The position numbers were made by a program, and so were the translations under genes. Below the pieces are notes generated by a model that saw nothing but the letters and a program-made list of their open reading frames with translations, ran no database searches and was not told the DNA's origin. 64,000 nt of DNA from Elysia crispata (taxonomy: Eukaryota; Mollusca; Gastropoda; Plakobranchidae), in the NCBI GenBank assembly GCA_033675545.1, contig JAWDGP010003841.1, positions 125,001 through 189,000 on the forward strand, written 5' to 3'. The first letter of the stretch is position 1. Every line of letters begins with the position of its first letter. Positions 1 to 12,025 of this stretch are shown piece by piece.

Positions 1-741
1 AATATTGTTTTCAAAATAGCATATGTGAGAAAAAAAAAGTTTTTGGTTGGTTTTTTTTTTTTCTTCAATTTTTTTCCGTCTATGTAAAACTGGTCGGTGT
101 TTCTCAGACCTGCTGCCCGCCTCCCAATCTCAGTAACAAAAAAATACAGACAACGAACTAGAAAAACTAAATCACTTCTTGTACTTACTGGCTGCAGTTT
201 TCATCCTTGCAGAGCGTACGATGTTTTTATTTAGTGAAGTTCGAAAAAAATTAAAATCATAATTGATTGTCACTGTACCTGCTATTTCAATTTAAGTAGT
301 CTTTGTATCTAAAGGAAAGAACTGTTGCGAGTTGTGCTAAAAAAACTTTGAAAAACGTTTCATGTTTAGATCTTTCTATCTAGAGAGTCTAGAATAAATA
401 CCACAACACTTGCCCGTGATCTTCGCCCTGAGTAGCAGCGACCTTTCTTTACAATATTTTATATTTTTTACAGGCAGTTTTTAAAATTATTAAGAGTGTA
501 GATAAGTGATTGCATTGTGCATTCGACATGACATTTCGATGATTCTAAATTTCATTGTGTTCTACACCCTGTTTTCAAATCGCACCGTTTGCTTATCACA
601 AAATTACAATACACTGAAATTATCTGTTAAAAAATGCAGCAGATAACAAATCAGACAAATAATGAGGCTGAAAGAATCTAGCATTTCAACAATTCAAACA
701 TTATTTTAAGAGTCTTTAACTCAAGATTCTCAATGAAGTCT

Positions 742-747
742 TTTATT
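742..747 (-). terminator. PolyA signal of secreted peptide gene, minus copy
   Basis: AATAAA on the minus strand about 60 bases after the stop codon. The same signal sits at the same distance in the plus copy. Confidence 0.6.
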
Positions 748-803
748 AGACATGCTCAAAAACATTGTGCAAATAAAAACAACAAAACTACTAGGATATT
801 GGC

Positions 804-2336
804 CTATTCTGCAGTCTCAAGCCCAGCGCATGGCGAGTTAGGTACGGCGCATTCCTGGGGGAAAATGATACAATGGATTTAGTATTACTTTTATTACAGC
901 TTTCTACAATTTTCTGTATAAAGAAATAATGTGTATTACATGTATATTGTCCAGCGTAAAACACACTCCCAACACCACTTGATCTTTGATTGATTCGCAA
1001 TCGAATCTTAAATCATCGCTTTTCACATAAGTCCCTCATTTTATTTAGGCCTAAAACAAGTAATTTACCAAAGAGAACTGTTAAATGCCTTAACAATAAC
1101 TTTAAGTGTTGTTTATACCAGCTGTTAACAATTGATTTCTGATCATCGCCAAACTTTCCCTGTGAAAGCCGACGTTAATTTCCCTGGAAACAGGTAAGAG
1201 AATGAAGAAGGACAATAGCAGCAATCGTGAACCTAGATCTAACCCAAGACCGTCAAAGAAGACGAAAAGAATTTAAAAAAACAACACCATGCCACTTATC
1301 CTCTCCTGTGATTCTACACCTCTCTTCCTCGAGGTAGATCTAGCTTTCTTATTGTTCCTTCTGTTCTACTTAGCTCTTTACAAATCACTGTCTTGCACCT
1401 TCAGATTATTGGATCTAGCTTTGTCTGTCCCAGGCTATAAAGTTCTCTGTCACATTATAGAAGTAAGCGGTATACTTCCACACTCATACAGTGCGATGCC
1501 TCGACTATTTTACTCTGTTCAGCTTTTGCTGTGTCACCGTATGAGACTCACCGCGTCGGTCCGGCATGTGCACTCAAAGACGTCTGCACCGTTCTGATAT
1601 CTGACCTTCTCACCGTCTGCTGGACAGCACCAGTTGCTGCCGGTAAGGTCATCAGTAACTTGGACTTGCCCGTCGCACGGATTTCCGTTGGGAGTTGCTG
1701 AATCTTGTGTACAAGCTAAGCAAGAGAAAAAAGAAAAAAATGGTTTCCATTGGTTGGATTAACACCTGCGATAATCAATATGCTAAAACTCTCTTTCAAA
1801 GTTGATTTAATACAATTTCAAAATTTTACCATGTTTTTCAAAGATGAAAAGTGTTTGATCTTTAGTCATATTTCTTAGAAGGAATTTAATATATCTAAAC
1901 TAAAACTCGGGATCACATTATTATCATCATGTCTTTGAATATTAGATTAAAAATTGTATCTAACACTCGACTAACGTTGTTTATAATTTCTGTAGGTCCA
2001 GACTTTAATCTACAAAGTATTAAGTTCTGTACAGTTTCTTCAACAATGTACAGCTGCAACCTTATAAGGTCTAATGGTTTACTTTTCTGAGTGTCAATTG
2101 GCTTTATTTAAATACAATGCTGCAATATTTATATATTATGCTTTTTTTTTTTTTTGAAAACTTTGTCTTTGCTATAGCAGGATTTCTTTTTGTTTTAACA
2201 AGTGATTCTCCTCAGAAAACGATTTTTTTTTTGTTAGCTGCAGATTGCTTCGTGTATTCGTACCTTTATGCTTTGAACAGAATACAACATGGAGAACAGC
2301 CAGGCTGACAAAGATGGTGGCCAAAACCTTGTTCAT
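804..2336 (-). CDS. Small secreted eight-cysteine peptide, copy A
   Basis: Family not recognised. Coding exons are 2264-2336, 1552-1715 and 804-854, after a non-coding first exon near 2906-3050. All splice phases agree: G|GTACGA donor at 2264, CTTAG acceptor before 1715, GCG|GTGAGT donor at 1552 and CCCCAG acceptor before 854. The product is 95 residues. A hydrophobic N-terminus of about 20 residues (MNKVLATIFVSLAVLHVVF) looks like a signal peptide. The mature part has cysteine spacing C-x11-C-x15-CC-x17-C-x-C-x5-C-x6-C, suggesting four disulfides and secretion. The start codon is the first ATG, 13 bases after the exon 2 acceptor. This copy has consensus splice sites throughout. Its partner is the divergent copy at 5960-8352. 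The role could be defence, signalling or another extracellular function; the sequence does not decide. Confidence 0.75.
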
Positions 2337-2565
2337 GGTGATGTTCAGTCTGGGGAGGGGAGGAAGGGAATGACCGAGGGAGGGAAAAAAGGAGGAACAT
2401 TGTAAAAGGAAGACAAAAAGAGTCTTTTATTGTAGCTGTTGCGTTCATTTCGATAGGGAAAAAATTAAGGAGCTTTAAAAACGCATTGTCATATAAATAG
2501 ATTGTTGGGTGGATGGATAGAGTGAAATAGAGAAGGAGGAAGAAAAATGAAAAAAGAGAGACAGA

Positions 2566-2667
<102 letters not shown>

Positions 2668-2905
2668 AAATGAGATGATAGAGCGATGCATTGTGATTTA
2701 GGCTTACACTCTACTTGTGCATTGTTTATATTATTGTCTTTATTTCAGAACTGAGAAAACGAGATCCTATTAAAACAAAGTCTAGTTTTATCACAGAATA
2801 GACTTAGAGATGTGCTGATAACTGTTCTGGATTGAAACAAAGAAAACTATAAAACTTTTTTTTCCAGCTGATCCAAGTAAAGAAAGTAAAAAAACAAAAA
2901 TTTAC

Positions 2906-3050
2906 CTAATGTTAAAACCGCTGCTGCTGATGTCAAAACTACTTGTCTTGATGATGGTGGTGGAGCTGGTTGCTGCTGCTGCTGCTGATGTCAAAACTAC
3001 TTGTCTTGATAATGGTGGTGGAGCTGGTTGCCGCTGCTGACGTTATCAAA
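2906..3050 (-). other. Non-coding first exon of peptide gene copy A, internally duplicated
   Basis: The minus-strand 5' UTR exon ends at 2906 with ATTAG|GTAAAT. It contains a 58-bp tandem duplication (about 2928-3042) that the plus copy lacks. The start near 3050 is inferred from the TATA element upstream. Confidence 0.55.
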
Positions 3051-3073
3051 TGGAACCTTCCAGGCTCGTCTTT

Positions 3074-3085
3074 TTTTATATATTT
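3074..3085 (-). promoter_or_regulatory. TATA box of peptide gene copy A
   Basis: ATATATAAAAAA on the minus strand about 30 bases before the inferred first exon. A matching TATA lies in the other arm at 5329-5340. Confidence 0.5.
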
Positions 3086-4571
3086 TCTGCGCTACAAGAA
3101 AAAAAATCATGTAAAATAAAAAAGAACCGAGAGATTTATTATTGAAAAAAAAACTGGAATGATTTTGAACCCCTGTTTGAAATGTGCACATTTTGTCTAT
3201 GGCTCTTGCGGTCTCGTAAAAGTTGAAAAGTTTTTTACTTGACTCCAGTCATGTATGAGAAATGAAATATGTTCAAGATAGAAAAAAATTGCTGATAACG
3301 AGATGACAAAGGAAAATGCATAAGAATGATAAGGAATTTTTCGGAAAGATCAACGTTTATATTAGGAAAGTGGAAAAACGCACAACAACCAAAAGCATGT
3401 ACCACAAGGACAGTATATGTATATATCCTTTAAAGACACAATTTCAAGCCATTTTAATCCAACTAAAATATAAACTAAAAGATAAATTGATTCGATGTCA
3501 ATTTCAGACCCTTTATCCGAAACACCTATGAAATCCCTAGTGCTGAGGTTAAGTGTTGGTTTATATTTTCGTTTTATAGTCAATGACCTTTACCCATACT
3601 TTATATTTTCTTTTGAATCAATATTGAGATGAAATGTGACGTAACTTCTGGTTCTATACAATCTGAGAACAATAAAGGCAAAATTTTACAATTTTCGACA
3701 CGCCATGTGTCATGAGTGTTAATTAAAATACAGGACACCTATTCAGAAAAAGATAACATGTGTCATTGATATTAATTTTACAGCACCTGAGCCACTCTTT
3801 CTCTGAAAGCCTCTGATTTTAAATGCATTTAGTTTTCAAAGCGAATGCTCTTTTCCGTGTTAATCTTGTCCCGAATGATTGTCATGTATTTTGAATAACA
3901 ATCATGACAATTGGAGCGTATCTAAAGGGATACAAATTCGCTTTTATTGTTCTTAACTTGTTTAGAACCAGAAATGAAGTCACACTTTCTCAATTTGGAT
4001 TTAAAGAAAAAAATAAAGTGTGTGAGGTAGTTATTGTCAAACCAAAATATAGGCTAAAACTTCCTCTTAGCACTGAAGAATTCACACGTGTTCCGAATGA
4101 AAGGTCAGAAATATGCAGCACATCAGTTTAGCTAATATCTTGTGTTTGGTTGACGAAAAAAAAGTGTCATGGAATAGTGTATACATTTTAAAAGAAAGAG
4201 ACATTAACGCTCCTTGTGGCACGGGCTTTTAATTGCTATGAATTTTTTCACTCACTTTCTATAATTGGTGTTAAAAATCAGTCTACAAAATTTTGAAACA
4301 TGCTATATCTTTGGCTTATTTCTTTGTTTTACATGATTTTTTTCTTCTAGCTTTTTTTTCACTAGAATGCTTAGGACCAAAAGTCTGACAAGCTTAATTT
4401 TAAAATCTAAATTAAGTCTTACGATCTAGTCATGGAGATGTATAGGTCCACAATACGTGACTCGAGGTTAGACTAAATAATAAAATTTAAGCGTAAGTTT
4501 ATTTGTTCCCTACAAAAACAATAAAGCTTACACCTGTGTTCCTCTGGTAGTAGTGGGATGGTTGTAGAGCC

Positions 4572-4735
4572 TAATTTAACAATTCAAGAAAAAATGATGC
4601 TTCCAATCCCTTTAACTTAACAATTCAAGAAAAATGATGTTTCCAAATCCTTTAATTTAACAATTCAAGAAAAAATGATGTTTCCAATCCCTTTAATTTA
4701 ACAATTCAAGAAAAATGATGTGTCCAAGCTATTTT
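4572..4735. repeat. 41-bp tandem repeat, four copies
   Basis: Four near-identical units, each with the phrase TTTAACAATTCAAGAAAAA followed by TGATGYTTCCAA. It is present only in the right palindrome arm, so it postdates the inverted duplication or was lost on the left. Confidence 0.9.
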
Positions 4736-5328
4736 TTTAAAGGTTTTTATGATTTAGATCTTCAATCTTAATTCGTGTGCAAATGAAACATTTTGACTAC
4801 CCATTTATACATTAAAAAAAAGTTATTAATTGCTCTTGCCTATGGTTTTAAATTTTCAACATTTTAAAGTGACTTCCTTAAAATTTCAACAAGGCTTCCA
4901 AATTTAGAGATTTTTCCTTATTTTGAACGCAGCCAGACTAAGTCTAAAATTTATGAATATAGACTGGTCTAGTCAAAAATACAATTTAGACAAGCTGCGT
5001 CGATGTTTAGACTAAGTTTACACCTTCATATGAATGTTATTGTTCATCTTTCCATTTTCTGTTAATGTACAATTTTATTTTATTCTTCATCATATGCGTT
5101 TTATCTTTTTATCACGTTTTCAGCTAATTTTTTGTCTTCAGTGCATTTCTTTTTACATGCGTGACGTTAGTAAAGACTAAAAAATACGTGCTTTAGGGCC
5201 AATTTAATCTTTCTATGACTTCGACAGGTGGCATTCTTAATAGGAGTTTAAAATCGGTCCACAAAATTTTATTTCCTTGACTTGTTTGCTTGTTGTTGTT
5301 TTTTTGTTTTTTTTTGCTATAAGGAAAA

Positions 5329-5340
5329 ATATATAAAAAG
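5329..5340 (+). promoter_or_regulatory. TATA box of peptide gene copy B
   Basis: ATATATAAAAAG lies about 30 bases before the inferred first exon and matches the opposite-arm TATA. Confidence 0.5.
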
Positions 5341-5359
5341 ACGAGCTTGGAAGGCTCCA

Positions 5360-5446
5360 TTCAATAACATCAGCAGCGGCAACCAGCTCCACCACCATCA
5401 TCAAGACAAGTAGTTTTGACAACAACAGCAGCGGTTTTAACATTAG
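5360..5446 (+). other. Non-coding first exon of peptide gene copy B
   Basis: 5' UTR exon ending CATTAG|GTAAAT at 5446, homologous to 2906-3050 on the other strand but without its internal duplication. The exon 2 acceptor is CCGCAG at 5941-5946. Confidence 0.55.
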
Positions 5447-5959
5447 GTAAATTTTGTATCTTGAATTTCTTTACTTTAATCTTTTTGGAGGTAAAGTCTG
5501 ATAGTATTCATAGTTTCAAGCCAGCACAGTTATCCACACATCTCTATGTATATACTATAATAAAACTAGACTTAGTTTTAATAGGATTTCGTTTCCTTAG
5601 TACTGAAATGAAGATAATATATACATTGCATAACTAAAGTGCATACTTAAATGAGATTGCCAAAAATGTTTTACAATTTCATTCTCACTCTGTAATATCT
5701 ACCCCTTTCTCTCTCTCTTACTACATCTCTCTATTCTTTTCCTTTTCTCTTCTTCCTTCTTTCTTCCACTTAATCCTTCATTTGAAACATCTATTTTTTG
5801 TGACAATGCTTTTTCATAGCTCACTGATAGTTTTTTTTTTTTTTTTGTTAAGAGAATAAAAGAGAATGAAAATACTATTTTTGTCCCTCTTCTACCATTT
5901 TCCTCCTTTTCTGCTCCCTTCGTCCCTCCCTTCCTCCCCTCCGCAGACTGAACATCACC

Positions 5960-8352
5960 ATGAACAAGGTTTTGGCCATTATCTTTGTCAGCCTGGCTGT
6001 ACTCCATGTTGCATTCTCTTCAAAGCATAAAGGAATGGATACACGAAGCAATCTGCAGCAAACACAAACATCTGAAGAGAATCACTTCTTAAAAGACATC
6101 CTGCTACAGAAAAAACAACAAAGTTTTCAAAAAAAAATAAAAAGCATATACTGATTTTGTAAACTTAACTAAAAGGACAGCATTTCATTTTAGTAAAGCC
6201 AATTAATACTAAGAAAAGTAACGTATTGGTGAATGACAATGTAATTATATTAGCCATTGGAATAATGAAAAAATAATAAGAGCAAATGTTCATAGATCAC
6301 GATAAAAATGGGAGGCAGAGAGAGTTTATCTGGTGCGAGGAATTAGAGAGTGAGAACAGGCCCTTCTCTTACGGGATTGCTTGTTTCGACAACGTGGCCT
6401 GTTTTTAGATGTTGAAATACCATGAATAATCGTTCCAACAATATCATCAAAGACAGCATCAGTCAAACTGATTTTTTTTTCTAAAACTTATTAAAAATGT
6501 TTACTATACTTAATTATTGCTCGCATATGGTCTAACCAATGGTAACTTATATCAAGTTAAATTTTTAGCTCAAGTCTCTTTTTTCGTTTTGCAGCATATT
6601 GAATAGTTGAAAACTTTAATTTTCATTATTAGATGGGGGAAAAAAATTGGGTTTAAAGATTAAAACTCTCAGTTTAATTCAATACGAAGATAAAGTGATG
6701 GATGTGTTAAACTGACAACCAATCACGACTAAACTCAATTATGCTGTGCTCATATCTCACTGCTATTACATCAAAATTATCTAGATCTAGCGTTCGACAT
6801 CAGGTTCTAGACATACTGACATGAAGTTATTTCCAATCAGGTCATAATGTAAATCAATTTTAGAGAGATCTCGGTTTGATCAAGAAAATAGTAACACTTG
6901 CAGGAATAACAAAACAAACGAGGCTTATTTCGAACAATTGATTAAAAAAAATTTACCAATGAAATTTGATAAGTAAAGCATTGAAGCAATAATACTTGAA
7001 AAGTATTTTCTTCTGTCAAAAAAAAGCATTTTAAGAGTTTCTGAGTTAAGTATGCATCATTATCTAAATGTAAAGAATGAAAAGGTGAGGCTTCCTTGAA
7101 GCATTAAGATAAATACCTGCTAATGTTGCAGCTCAACGATGTGGAAGAAACTATACAGAGCTTCACAATTTAAATTACGAGTCTGGGTGTACAGGACTTA
7201 TAAGTTATTTAGTCAAGAGTTTGATACCCAAATTTCTTATCTAAATTGAAAGACTTGGTGATAACAATGTGATGCTGGGTTTAAGTTTAAATATATTGAA
7301 CTTATTTTAGTAAATATGACTAAAGATTAATACTTTATATCTTTATAAAATTGAGACCATTTTGAAATTGTATTAAAGTAACTGTGAATGAAAATTCAAG
7401 CATACTAATTATCGAAGGTGTTAATCCAACTAATAGGAACCGTTTTTTTTTTCTTTTCCTCAGCTTGCACCGAAGATTCAGCAACTCCCAACGGAAACCC
7501 ATGTGACGGGCAAGTCCAAGTTACTGATGACCTTACCGGCAGCAACTGGTGCTGTCCAGCAGACGGTGAGAGGGTCAGATATCAGAATGGTGCAGACGTC
7601 TTTGAGTGCACGTGCCGGACCGACGCGGTGAGTCTCATACGGTGACACAGCATCAGCTGAAAAGAGTAAATAGTCGAGGCACTGCACTGTATGAGTGTGG
7701 AAGTATACCGCTTAATTCTATAGTGTGACAGAGAACCTTATAGCCTGGGACAGACAAAGCTAGATCCAATAATCTGAAGGTGCAAAACAGAGATTTTTTT
7801 TTTAAATAAGTAGAAGAAACAATTAAAAGCTGGATCTACCTCGAGATCGTAAAAGAGGACGAAATGTCCAAAAACACAAGAAAGGAAAAGCAGTATTGTC
7901 AGTGGTTTTTGTTCTAGGTTTATGCTTGCTTCTACTGCTCTACTTAGTTCTCTTGCGTGATAAAAGCGAATTTCAAATAGACTTTCCCAGAGACAGTTTG
8001 ACCAATAATCACACGTCACATGGTAAAAGCTGGTGGAAACAACACGTAATTTTATTGTCAAGGCATTTCAGATCAATTTTTGCTCTGGTAAATTACTTGT
8101 TTTAGATCTAAATAAAATGAGGGATTTGTATGAAGAGCTTTGATTAAAGATTTAATTGTGAAAAAATCTCAAGATCAAGCGATAATGTGAAGTATGTTTT
8201 TGTCATAAAGATATACATATAATAAAAATGTATTACTTCTTTATACAGAAAATTGTAGAAAACTGTAATAAAAGTAAATTCATTGTATCACTTTTCCCCA
8301 GGAATGCGCCGTACCTAACTCGCCATGCGCTGGGCTTGAGACTGCAGAATAG
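5960..8352 (+). CDS. Small secreted eight-cysteine peptide, copy B
   Basis: Homologous exons of the copy A gene: signal peptide exon from 5960, cysteine exon 7464-7627 (acceptor TCCTCAG, donor GCG|GTGAGT) and last exon 8302-8352 (acceptor CCCCAG, stop TAG). The cysteine exon has the same 164-base length, and all cysteine positions agree with copy A, with only a few substitutions (for example E for Q early in the domain). The end of the signal-peptide exon is less clear than in copy A: I do not see a consensus donor at the matching place. Splicing of this copy is therefore uncertain, and it may be silent or use another junction. Family unknown. Confidence 0.6.
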
Positions 8353-8408
8353 GCCAATATCTTAGTGGTTGTGTTGCTTATATTTGCACAATGTTTTTGA
8401 GCATGTCT

Positions 8409-8414
8409 AATAAA
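8409..8414 (+). terminator. PolyA signal of peptide gene copy B
   Basis: AATAAA about 57 bases after the stop codon, at the same place as in copy A. Confidence 0.6.
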
Positions 8415-9410
8415 AGACTTCATTGAAATTCTTGAGTTAAAGAGTCTTAAACAGATGTTCAGATCATTGAAATGCTAGATTCTCTCAGCCTCATTGTTTG
8501 GCTGATTGGTTGATTATTTGCCCTTTTTTACAGTGAAAGTTAATTCAATTTAGTGATAAGCAAACAGTAACATTTGAAAACGGGGTGCAGGACACATAAA
8601 ATAATCTGCATTTAGCGCAATGTACAGTTTATGCACAATCCAATCAACAATCTCCTCTCTTAATTTGAAAAACAATCGGTAAAAATTATTAAATATTGTG
8701 AAAGGAGCGTCACTCATTTTCAAGTCGAAAATCTCGTTAGGATAGAGAAAACACGCTTGGTAGAGAGGGTAAGAGTTGTGTCATTTATTTTGAATCCTAT
8801 AAATATATAAATCTAGGCACGGATCACTTTTCAGTGTTCTTGAGCACATATCGTTATAATGTTTGCACTTACCGGCCTAAATCCTCTAAAAGGGATTACA
8901 CATAAGTGGAAATTACATTGACAATCATTGTTCATTTTTCATTTTTTTGGTTTTCACAAAATTGAGATACGAAAGAAGGCAATATTGTTTATTTGGGTCA
9001 TTGACTTTACCGTGCATACTGAAAAGATAAATAATCCAGTCTGCAGGCAGTGAACCAGCTTTCTGGGATTTGAATTGTTTTCTTTTTTTTTTAACTGAAT
9101 GAGAAATATCGGTGGAAATCTGGTTTGAGAACAGTGGCCAATTTTACATCAATATATTTAATGAAAACCTATTATTCTCTCTCACATGCTATTTTGAAAA
9201 CGTTTTCCGAACGCAGACAACTCTAATGAAAATTACCTATCTTGTATCGTGGACAATGGGCACTAAAAATAGAGTATGTGCGAGAGAGACGGAGAAAAAA
9301 GTGTGTGTGTGGGGGGGGGGTAGATCGGATTTAGAGAACAAGAAGAAGAAGGAGGGCTACGAGGAGGAGGAGGAGGAGGAGCAGGGGGACAAGAAAAACA
9401 ACGACAAGAT

Positions 9411-9438
9411 GAAGAAGAAGAAGAAGAAGAAGAAGAAG

Positions 9439-9485
<47 letters not shown>

Positions 9486-9800
9486 CTACAGCAACAACAA
9501 CAACAACAACAACAACAATAACAACAACAACAACAATAGCAAATACAACAACAACAAAAACACTAATAACAACACCAACAACAACAACAACAAGAGTTGA
9601 TCTATACAGCAACTACACAGATTGTTAGAAAACGGCCCTTTTTTCCAAAAAAAGAATATTATTCGATATTGATGTATTTTGTTGTTGATGATGATGATGA
9701 TGATGATGATGATAATGATGATATCGATGATGATGATTATGTGGATGATGTAATGATAGTGTTGGTGATGATGTTGATGATAATGTTTATGATGATTATA
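9411..9800. repeat. Compound (AAG)n-(AAC)n and (GAT)n microsatellites
   Basis: AAG repeats at about 9411-9440 run into AAC repeats to about 9600. After 80 unique bases, GAT repeats span about 9685-9800. Confidence 0.95.
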
Positions 9801-10272
9801 ATGCAAAATCACAACGGTAGGGGGGCAAAATGAACCTGTCTCGACAAAGATTACTTGACATTTTGGTCAGCATTTGTAAAGGATACATCGAACAAAAGCT
9901 TAAGATCTCCGGGACGTATTGAATACTTTATTCCACAACACAATGGCCACTGCGGTTCACACACAGATGTGGTAACGGTGTACAAACATTGAATTGATTT
10001 CCACATGAAAAAAAATCTTGTGCCTGCTGACGACGCTAAGCTCGGACACTGGTTACCACATCGGCGTCACTTTCAAAGTGGTGAATGTTTGGATATTTTC
10101 TTTATTCTTTACAAAAAGAAAAAGAAAGTCTGCAGTGGTACGGTGTAAACTGCATCGATAAAGATTATGTGTGTGTTATTCTCTTTGCTGGTACATGCAT
10201 TATAGTTGCACGTAAAAAATTTGGTTATTGTTACAAAAACAAAATGTTCTTATTTAAAGAATTTGTGACGTT
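9801..10272. other. Intergenic, nothing recognised
   Basis: The only structure noticed is an 11-bp inverted repeat, GATGTGGTAAC near 9966 and GTTACCACATC near 10053. This stretch probably includes the 3' UTR of the GPCR gene. Confidence 0.5.
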
Positions 10273-11632
10273 TCATTTTTGTGTCGAAGCCGCCGTGAAA
10301 AGAGCGCGGAAAGTGAGCCTGAAGGACGAGCTCATGTTGTAGAACACGAAGAAATTCACGGCGCCATTCACCAGGTCGGCGAGCCACAACCAGTAGAGGA
10401 CGAACTTAAACAGATCATGGTAGCGTCTCAGGAAATACAAGTCGTAGATGAGGTGCTTAGCCAAGTAGAGAGAGATTCTCGGAGACAGACTCACGATGTA
10501 GATTATTATGATCACGAGAAGCATTTTCACGACCTGTCGGTCTCTGTTGGAAAGTTGTGGCCCTTGATTTTTATGTTTTTCTTGCATCTCCAGCCCTGGG
10601 GAAAAGGTGGAGGCCGTAACACTACCTTGAGCAGCTCTGAACTTTGACCCCTGTCTCAACTTATACACTATAATGATTGTGGCGATAACGATGACGACAA
10701 AAGCAGCCACCGGCCAGAGAATTCCAGAGAGGTTGTAGTAGGCGAACAATGGCTCATCATGCTTGATGTAGAACGCATTTTTCTTGTAAACTGCAACCGT
10801 AGCGTTGAAAGTGGCGCTCCACTCCCACACAACGTCGTAAATGCCGAACATAACCGCAAACAGTCCAAATACGACAAAAGAAATGACGAGACAAGCTGTG
10901 AGGGTAACACGGGGAGTTAATAACCATTTCACCTTGAGAGGAATACTGACACACAGACATCGCTCTACAGCCACGTAGGCCGCCATGACACTTGTGACGT
11001 AACTGCTGAAGCAGATGAGATAGTTGAACGCCACGACGCTGATTTTCGACCAACTGAACGCAACGGCTGGATTCCACAGCCTGAGGATACCGGAAGTTCG
11101 TTCCATGACGCCGGCAATCGATTTGATGAGGTCCCACACAGCGATGGTTGTCATGGAGATGGCGACGCTTTCTCTAAAACCCTGCCTGGATAAAGATGGT
11201 ATGCGTTAATACAAAATGTGATGTTGGGCGCGAGGTTGCGAAAATGTTGTGCTGTACGAACTACAGAGCTTCAAAACTACTTGTACTATCCTTAACTGCT
11301 TTCTCGATATGCTGAAACTTTTTGTTCATAAAATAGAAAATTAAATTTTGACTTTTTAGCTTTCGTTTCAACCTAACCCTTGAATTTAAAATTACAAACA
11401 CTGTGGTTTGGTTTTTATAAAAAAGAACCTACTTGGCGTAGACGATGATGACAAGAATATTCGTGACGATGCCTAGGAGACCAACACTGAAGCAGACGAC
11501 ATACTCCATGATAATCTCGGCGATTCTCCTCGACCTCTCGTCTAAAAACTCGCTGAAGTAAGGAGTTGTCGGTCCTGCAGTTTCTGTTATAATGGCGGCT
11601 GCTGTTTGGTCTTCCGTCGACATTATTATCAT
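10273..11632 (-). CDS. Class A GPCR, gastropod chemosensory-receptor type
   Basis: A 370-residue seven-helix receptor in the plasma membrane. Two exons, 11433-11632 and 10273-11185, join in a lysine codon (AA|G), with donor GTAGGT and acceptor TATCCAG. TM1 is about 42-65 with the conserved Asn at 58. TM2 has Asp in AVWDL (about 85). The DRY position reads ERC at 141-143, TM6 carries SLSPR, and TM7 ends VNFFVFY in place of NPxxY. The loop after TM1, KQGFRESVAISMTTIAVWDL, is the hallmark I associate with rhodopsin-like chemosensory receptors of Aplysia and other sea slugs. The start could also be the Met at position 4. The N-terminal stretch before TM1 is short and shows no cleavable signal peptide. 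The ligand is unknown. A peptide receptor is the main alternative. Confidence 0.85.
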
Positions 11633-11870
11633 TGTGTATATTCGTCTATTTCTGTGCCAACCGAAAGTATAACAATGAATATCTACGAAGTGTATGTAAT
11701 TTCTTTGGAAGATAAAGGGTCAATTTTTTTTTTACACAAATCACTGCTATATCTTGCAACATAGACAAGAAATCTACATCTCGATCCATAATTTTATGCA
11801 TGTTTTATACTTAGAGCCTACCATTCAGTTTGCCATTCTTAACGAATATTATTTACAATTTGTTTTGTTT
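11633..11870. other. Upstream flank of the GPCR gene
   Basis: AT-rich sequence; no clear promoter element recognised. Confidence 0.4.
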
Positions 11871-11952
11871 GGTTTTGTTTTGTTTTGTTTTTTTGTTCCT
11901 TTTTTTATTTGTTTTTTTTTCTTTTGTTTTTTTTATTGTTGTTGTTGTTGTT

Positions 11953-12001
<49 letters not shown>

Positions 12002-12025
12002 TTTGTTTTGTTTTGTTTTGTTGTT
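11871..12025. repeat. T-rich tract with (TTG)n
   Basis: TTTTG repeats run into a (TTG)n block at about 11936-12000 and then a short poly-G stretch. Confidence 0.9.

Noticed and set aside
1289-1597. 102-codon plus-strand open frame
   Set aside because: Antisense to the cysteine exon and its intron in copy A; not kept in the other arm.
10279-10647. 122-codon plus-strand open frame
   Set aside because: Antisense shadow of the GPCR coding exon.
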